DNA of 64,000 nucleotides from Chryseobacterium oleae (GTDB lineage: Bacteria > Bacteroidota > Bacteroidia > Flavobacteriales > Weeksellaceae). Both the position numbers and the translations under genes were made by a program. Position 1 is the stretch's first letter; every line of letters begins with the position of its first letter. Location: assembly GCF_900115055.1 (NCBI RefSeq), contig NZ_FOVD01000001.1, positions 1,508,361 to 1,572,360 on the forward strand. Direction: 5' to 3'. Shown here in pieces: positions 60,187 to 64,000 of this stretch. The notes beneath the pieces are model-generated. The model saw only the letters and a program-made list of their open reading frames with translations, had not been told where the DNA came from and did not search any database.

Positions 60187-61050
60187 ATGACACCCAGAAA
60201 GTACACCAAAAAAACTGCCAAAAAGGTACATGAGAACCGTCGGAAGAATTATTTTTTCCGGAGAAAAGTAATATTGGCCGTTTTAATTCTTGCTTTAATA
60301 GGGACCGGATTTTACCTGAAGCAGTCTATCAGCTATTATTACGCGTTATACTTTAATAAATTCAGTCATAAAAAACTTCACAACAGCGAAATAGAAACTT
60401 TAAGGATTCAGAAAATACTTTCTTCGAATCTGGATAAAACGTATGGTTTTGACGTTTCGCATTATCAGAACAGAGAAGATATTAAATGGGACAGTTTAAG
60501 CATCGGCAATAAAACCATTCCGCTTGAATTTGTAGTGATGCGTGCCACGATGGGAAACAGGAATGCCGACAAGCATTTTGATGAATTCTGGGCAAAAGCT
60601 CAGAAACATAATCTAATCAGAGGAGCCTACCATTTTTACAGGGCTGATGAGGATCCTGTGATCCAGGCCAATAATTTTTTAGCGAACGTAAAGCTGGAAA
60701 GCGGTGACCTTCCACCGATTCTGGATATCGAAAAGATTCCCAAAAGAAAGACCAATAAAAAGCTGATCGAGGATCTGAAAGTATGGTGTAAGATCGTAGA
60801 GGAAACCTACGGTGAAAAACCGATTATCTACACTTACTATCACTATTACAAAGATTTCCTGAAAGGTGAATTCGATGGCTATCCGCTCTGGCTGGCGAAT
60901 TACAACGATGTCCCTTCTCCTACTCCCAATGACCACTGGGATTTCTGGCAGTTTACGGAAAACGGAATCGTTCATGGCATCAATACCAAAGTAGATCTTG
61001 ATATTTATAACGGAAGTACGTGGTCTTTGAAGAGACTGACGCTGGATTAG
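60187..61050 (+). CDS. GH25 lysozyme-type muramidase, membrane-anchored
   Basis: 287 aa. A basic N-terminus with one transmembrane helix (VILAVLILALIGTGFYL, about 32-48) and an extracytoplasmic GH25 domain: YGFDVSHYQNREDIKWDSL with the catalytic-region Asp, VVMRATMGN, RGAYHFYRADEDP, PPILDIEKIP (catalytic Glu) and WDFWQFTENGIV. GH25 cleaves the MurNAc-GlcNAc bond of peptidoglycan; such anchored enzymes remodel the wall or process glycan. I start at ATG 60187 rather than an in-frame TTG at 60175. Confidence 0.88.
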   Translation: MTPRKYTKKTAKKVHENRRKNYFFRRKVILAVLILALIGTGFYLKQSISYYYALYFNKFSHKKLHNSEIETLRIQKILSSNLDKTYGFDVSHYQNREDIKWDSLSIGNKTIPLEFVVMRATMGNRNADKHFDEFWAKAQKHNLIRGAYHFYRADEDPVIQANNFLANVKLESGDLPPILDIEKIPKRKTNKKLIEDLKVWCKIVEETYGEKPIIYTYYHYYKDFLKGEFDGYPLWLANYNDVPSPTPNDHWDFWQFTENGIVHGINTKVDLDIYNGSTWSLKRLTLD

Positions 61051-61312
61051 TAAGAAGGGAAGATGGAAGCTGGAGGAAGGAAGTTTTTGAAGTCAGAAAG
61101 AACAACTCTCCCCTAACTTATTCACTTTTAAAATCTATTTGATAATTTCATGAAATGAGTGATAAAAATCAATCGTCTGCGATATCTTCCATCTTCCTTC
61201 CTCCATTCCAAATCAAAATTTCAACTCATTCCATCAATTTATTAAATAACCGATAGAATTTAATCGACTGCAATATCTCCCAGCCTACATCTCCCCTCTT
61301 CCATTCCAAACC
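61051..61312. repeat. Purine-/pyrimidine-rich intergenic repeat block
   Basis: TGGAGGAAGGAAG (61071-61083) is the exact reverse complement of 61193-61205, flanked by GGAAGATGGAAGC and ATCTTCCATCTTCC. A further degenerate copy (CTCCCAGCCTACATCTCCCC, near 61275) follows. Similar GGAAGATGGGAAG-type sequence stands at 63740-63765 and CTTCCAGCCTCCATCTTCCATC near 15739. Confidence 0.6.
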
Positions 61313-62959
61313 CTATTTCCCCAGAAACTTCAAAATATCTGCATTCAATTCGTCTGCTTTTTCAAAAGGAATCATGTGGGTGGCATCTTTGTAGATCTTC
61401 AGCTCTGCATTTGGAATTTCTTTGGCGATCATTTCCGTATGATCCTGCTTGATCACATCTTTATCACCAGCGATTACCAAAACAGGGCTTTGTATTTTTG
61501 AAAGATCTTTTTTGCTTATATGAGGTTCTTTCAGCATAATCATTACCAATCTGCGTTCGTCGAATTTCTCCGGTTTGTTCTCAATATTCAATACCAGAAG
61601 CTGGTTTTTCATATGATTAACGAGTCTTTCGTCAACGCCTTCGGGAAAGGCATTCGCTCCGATGGCAATTAATTTATTAAGGTTTTCAGGATATTTTAAA
61701 GCAAACTCAAGTCCTGTAATTCCGCCATCGCTCCAGCCGGCAATATTTATTTTCTTTAATCCCAGCTTATCTGCAAGCGCTTTTATATCGTCTGCAAATT
61801 GAATATAGGTAAACTGTCTGTGAGAAGTATCGGTACTTTTACCCTGTCCTCTGGTATCTACAACAATCACTTTGAATTGTTTCGAAAGAACCGGAATCTG
61901 CTGGTAAAAATCTTTTATGCTCCCTGAATTTCCATGAAGCAGAAAAAGAGGTTCTCCTTCTCCGTAGGTTTCGTAGTAAAGTTTTGTGTCTTTTAATTCA
62001 ATATAACTACCTGAAGATTCATTTTTCCCGTAGCCGGAATTCTCAGATGCAGCCTGATATTGGGACACATCGGAAACCAGCCCTTCAAGGTCATCCCCTA
62101 AAGCTGCTGCTTCATCTTTGGAATTTTTTGCACTTTTATCCACTTTTACATCTATATTGATCGCTGGTGCCGCCAGTGTCATTTTGTGCCAGTCTCCATA
62201 AAACTTCCTCATAAATCCTGTCCGGAACAACGCTGCACTGATATTAATCTTACCATCAAATTCTTTCAAAAACTGAATTCCGACAAAGAATTTCCCCTGC
62301 ACCCAGATATTATGCTCGTTGACATCCAGTGTATAGGTTCCGTCTTTGATCATATCTTGCGTAAGTTCCACCGTGATTTCTTCATCCAGAATATTTTCAT
62401 TTGGAAATCCGTTTTTCTCACTGTAAATACTGTACCGCATCAATACGGGCCTATCGGAAGTGTAGCTGGCAATATTGAGATTGATATTTTTGATCTTGGA
62501 TCGTTTGCTGGCATTAAATTCCAAAGCCGTTTCACCAAGAAAATCTTCTTTTTTAAATTTAGAATTCACGGAATACAGGACACTTTTCGTTTTGGTATTG
62601 ACGCCCCAGTTTTTATCAACCAGTTTCTTGACTTTAATGTTGACTTCTTTTATATTCTTAACCTTTTCTCTTAAAAATATCTGTCTGCGGTCCTGCTTTC
62701 TGAAATTCTGTACGGTTTCCGCATACGGTTCATAGCCGGGAACTTCTATTCTGAGTTTTCGGGAAGCATCCAGTCCGGAAAGATCAATGGAAAAATTCCC
62801 CTTCTCATCGGAAACCGTTCCTGCATTTTCTTTTTCTATCCCAATTTTCACGTAAGGAACAGGCTGGTTTTCATTTTTGGAAATCACCGTCCCGGAAATG
62901 ACTTGTGCATGGAAAGAATAAGCTGCTAAAACAAAGAATAAAGTATTCAGTTTTTTCAT
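61313..62959 (-). CDS. Exported alpha/beta hydrolase with carboxypeptidase-regulatory-like domain
   Basis: 548 aa. Signal MKKLNTLFFVLAAYSFHAQ, a CarboxypepD_reg-like beta-sandwich (VISGTVISKNENQPVPYVKI, GTVSDEKGNFSIDLSG), a middle strand-rich region, and an alpha/beta hydrolase from about residue 310: LFLLHGNSGSIKDFYQ (oxyanion), NIAGWSDGGITGLEFAL (nucleophile Ser near 410), VLVIAGDKDVI (Asp) and YKDATHMIPFEK (His near 526). The triad is intact. Substrate unknown. The ATG at 62959 begins the signal; an ATG at 62977 is in frame. Confidence 0.82.
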   Translation of the reverse strand: MKKLNTLFFVLAAYSFHAQVISGTVISKNENQPVPYVKIGIEKENAGTVSDEKGNFSIDLSGLDASRKLRIEVPGYEPYAETVQNFRKQDRRQIFLREKVKNIKEVNIKVKKLVDKNWGVNTKTKSVLYSVNSKFKKEDFLGETALEFNASKRSKIKNINLNIASYTSDRPVLMRYSIYSEKNGFPNENILDEEITVELTQDMIKDGTYTLDVNEHNIWVQGKFFVGIQFLKEFDGKINISAALFRTGFMRKFYGDWHKMTLAAPAINIDVKVDKSAKNSKDEAAALGDDLEGLVSDVSQYQAASENSGYGKNESSGSYIELKDTKLYYETYGEGEPLFLLHGNSGSIKDFYQQIPVLSKQFKVIVVDTRGQGKSTDTSHRQFTYIQFADDIKALADKLGLKKINIAGWSDGGITGLEFALKYPENLNKLIAIGANAFPEGVDERLVNHMKNQLLVLNIENKPEKFDERRLVMIMLKEPHISKKDLSKIQSPVLVIAGDKDVIKQDHTEMIAKEIPNAELKIYKDATHMIPFEKADELNADILKFLGK

Positions 62960-63103
62960 GATATAAGTTTGCTGCAAAATTCTTTATTTCCGGCCTTCAA
63001 CACTCATAACAGCTTATTAAATTTAAGATCCGTTTAGTTAAATTTTCTGTAAAATATCACCCGTTTGTGATCCAAATTCTAAAAAATATATAAACTTTTA
63101 TTT

Positions 63104-63616
63104 TTAAAGGATGTTCATGATGTCATCCCATGAATGCACTCTTTTGTAATTTTCGTTTTCAATCAGTTCGTTGTGCGGCTGAGTGAAAATTAATTTCTCC
63201 CCTGCAAAATGATCCAGATTCTTAGGATAATCATCAATCATTACATCTCCGTGGACTACTCTTTTACTCCCGCATAAAACGATTTGTTCCCAGCTGATGA
63301 ACGGGAAATGTTCCGCCAACCAGTCAAATTTTTCTCTTAAGCTGTTGGGAAATTCCATTCCTGCGGAAACAATGTAGAGTTCATATTTATTGTTAATGTA
63401 TTCCAACGCGTCGCGGCTTCCTTCCATTACCGGAAGTGTTCTGAAAAAACCAACTTCATTAACGTGTTTCTTTCCATTCGGGAATGCTTCTATTTCAGAC
63501 ATTCCAGCGAGACCAGTGATCTCAATTTCTTTTCCGGAGTCTCTTTTTTCAAACTTCACCAGCTGATGGTATACATCCGCCATCACCCCGTCCATATCGA
63601 CAATTACTTTTTTCAT
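63104..63616 (-). CDS. 5'(3')-deoxyribonucleotidase-like HAD phosphatase
   Basis: 170 aa HAD-type enzyme of the NT5C family. The nucleophile motif is VDMDGVMADVYHQLVKF (DxDG near residues 7-10), followed by FFRTLPVMEGSRDALEYINN, YELYIVSAGMEFPNSLREKF (motif II Ser) and DVMIDDYPKNLDHFAG (motif IV DD). It dephosphorylates deoxynucleoside monophosphates. Cytoplasmic, monocistronic. Confidence 0.85.
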   Translation of the reverse strand: MKKVIVDMDGVMADVYHQLVKFEKRDSGKEIEITGLAGMSEIEAFPNGKKHVNEVGFFRTLPVMEGSRDALEYINNKYELYIVSAGMEFPNSLREKFDWLAEHFPFISWEQIVLCGSKRVVHGDVMIDDYPKNLDHFAGEKLIFTQPHNELIENENYKRVHSWDDIMNIL

Positions 63617-63795
63617 TATTTTAAATAAGATTTAGCATTATTTGGCAGCAAAAATCGCGCCTTAGATCAATCAAAATTAGGGAATGTGTTTGGGGAAATT
63701 TACTTGATGGGTATTAAATAAATCTTAATTTTAAGGGATGGAAGATGGGAAGCCGGAAAAGAGAAACGATTTAAATCCGAATATCTTTGTACCCT

Positions 63796-63818
63796 TGTCA
63801 AGATTTTGAACCTTGACA
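63796..63818. repeat. Palindrome near the IS110-like element end
   Basis: TGTCAAG (63796-63802) and CTTGACA (63812-63818) form an inverted pair around ATTTTGAAC. It lies about 50 bp past the stop of the transposase fragment, where IS110/IS1111 elements have sub-terminal inverted repeats. Confidence 0.45.
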
Positions 63819-63865
63819 TTCTATGTTAATTGCCAACTTTTAAAAGTTAAAATATTTATATTTTA

Positions 63866-64000
63866 TTAATAATTGTGTTGATATTGTATTCTATTCTTTA
63901 AAATTCCGAAAGCTTGTCTTAAAAGTTTATTGCATACAGCAATTAATGCTACTTTTTTACATTTCTTTTTTTCCAGAATTCTTTCATAAAGAGCTTTGCA
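63866..64000 (-). CDS. IS110-family transposase, C-terminal part, cut by window edge
   Basis: Forty-four codons running off the right edge: CKALYERILEKKKCKKVALI, then AVCNKLLRQAFGILKNRIQY and QHNY before TAA (63866-63868). NKLLR-x-x-FGIL-K at the very C-terminus is typical of the transposase_20 domain of IS110/IS1111. The rest of the gene, and therefore its integrity, cannot be judged. Confidence 0.7.
   Translation of the reverse strand, partial: CKALYERILEKKKCKKVALIAVCNKLLRQAFGILKNRIQYQHNY

Overview
The window is AT-rich chromosomal DNA from a Chryseobacterium-like member of the Flavobacteriia. The evidence is Bacteroidetes-type promoters (TTG, about 17-23 nt, TAnnTTTG), SPII lipoproteins throughout, type IX secretion (T9SS) C-terminal domains, a fused OPRT-OMPDC gene, a fused aspartokinase-homoserine dehydrogenase, a DUF4403 protein and families of short MKNLKKL...GG leader peptides. 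The genus is inferred from gene style, not from a marker gene.

Layout. 1-2225: minus-strand polymorphic-toxin debris. An Rhs-type gene has lost its whole core and keeps only a signal peptide and an HExxH toxin tip. It is followed by a likely immunity gene, then an orphan tip fragment and a lipoprotein cut by the window edge. 2468-10132: a thioredoxin-like protein, then a TetR regulator with a tripartite RND efflux pump (adaptor, pump, outer-membrane factor) and four copies of a 13-bp operator-like palindrome. 10153-14574: housekeeping genes (histidine phosphatase, miaA, yicC, gmk, nadA) separated by inverted-repeat intergenic elements. 14634-16815: seven tandem minus-strand genes for small, mostly Cys-rich peptides with a double-glycine-type leader; two more copies lie at 24463 and 32805. 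16978-22269: a threonine operon (thrA-thrB-thrC-folB) preceded by a 35-aa Thr-rich leader peptide and an attenuator-like set of hairpins. Then come DUF4403, RDD and tRNA-Cys.

24776-29546 is a complete transposon of about 4.77 kb. It has perfect 25-bp terminal inverted repeats, a perfect 8-bp target duplication (ATAATTTA), an IS1595-like transposase, and cargo that includes a Panacea (PanA) antitoxin-type gene with an overlapping candidate toxin, a Cas2/VapD-like small protein, a lipoprotein/membrane-protein pair, several unknown genes and a structured non-coding block. It landed 5 bp past the stop codon of a DUF6705-like lipoprotein gene. 29559-39382 is further accessory or surface material: duplicated lipoproteins, a frameshifted lipoprotein with a JAB-like motif, paired secreted proteins, a beta-lactamase-family hydrolase, a GT2 glycosyltransferase and small membrane proteins.

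39632-63616 is mostly core: glycine-zipper lipoprotein, polytopic membrane protein, aroC, two thioredoxin-fold proteins, YkvA, UMP synthase, a degenerate M1-peptidase/beta-barrel fusion, two T9SS cargo proteins, a large outer-membrane protein, dusB, deoC, an Lrp regulator, an EEP nuclease, trmD with NDH-2, a GH25 lysozyme, an alpha/beta hydrolase and a 5'-nucleotidase. The window ends inside an IS110-like transposase. No rRNA, CRISPR array or prophage was seen.
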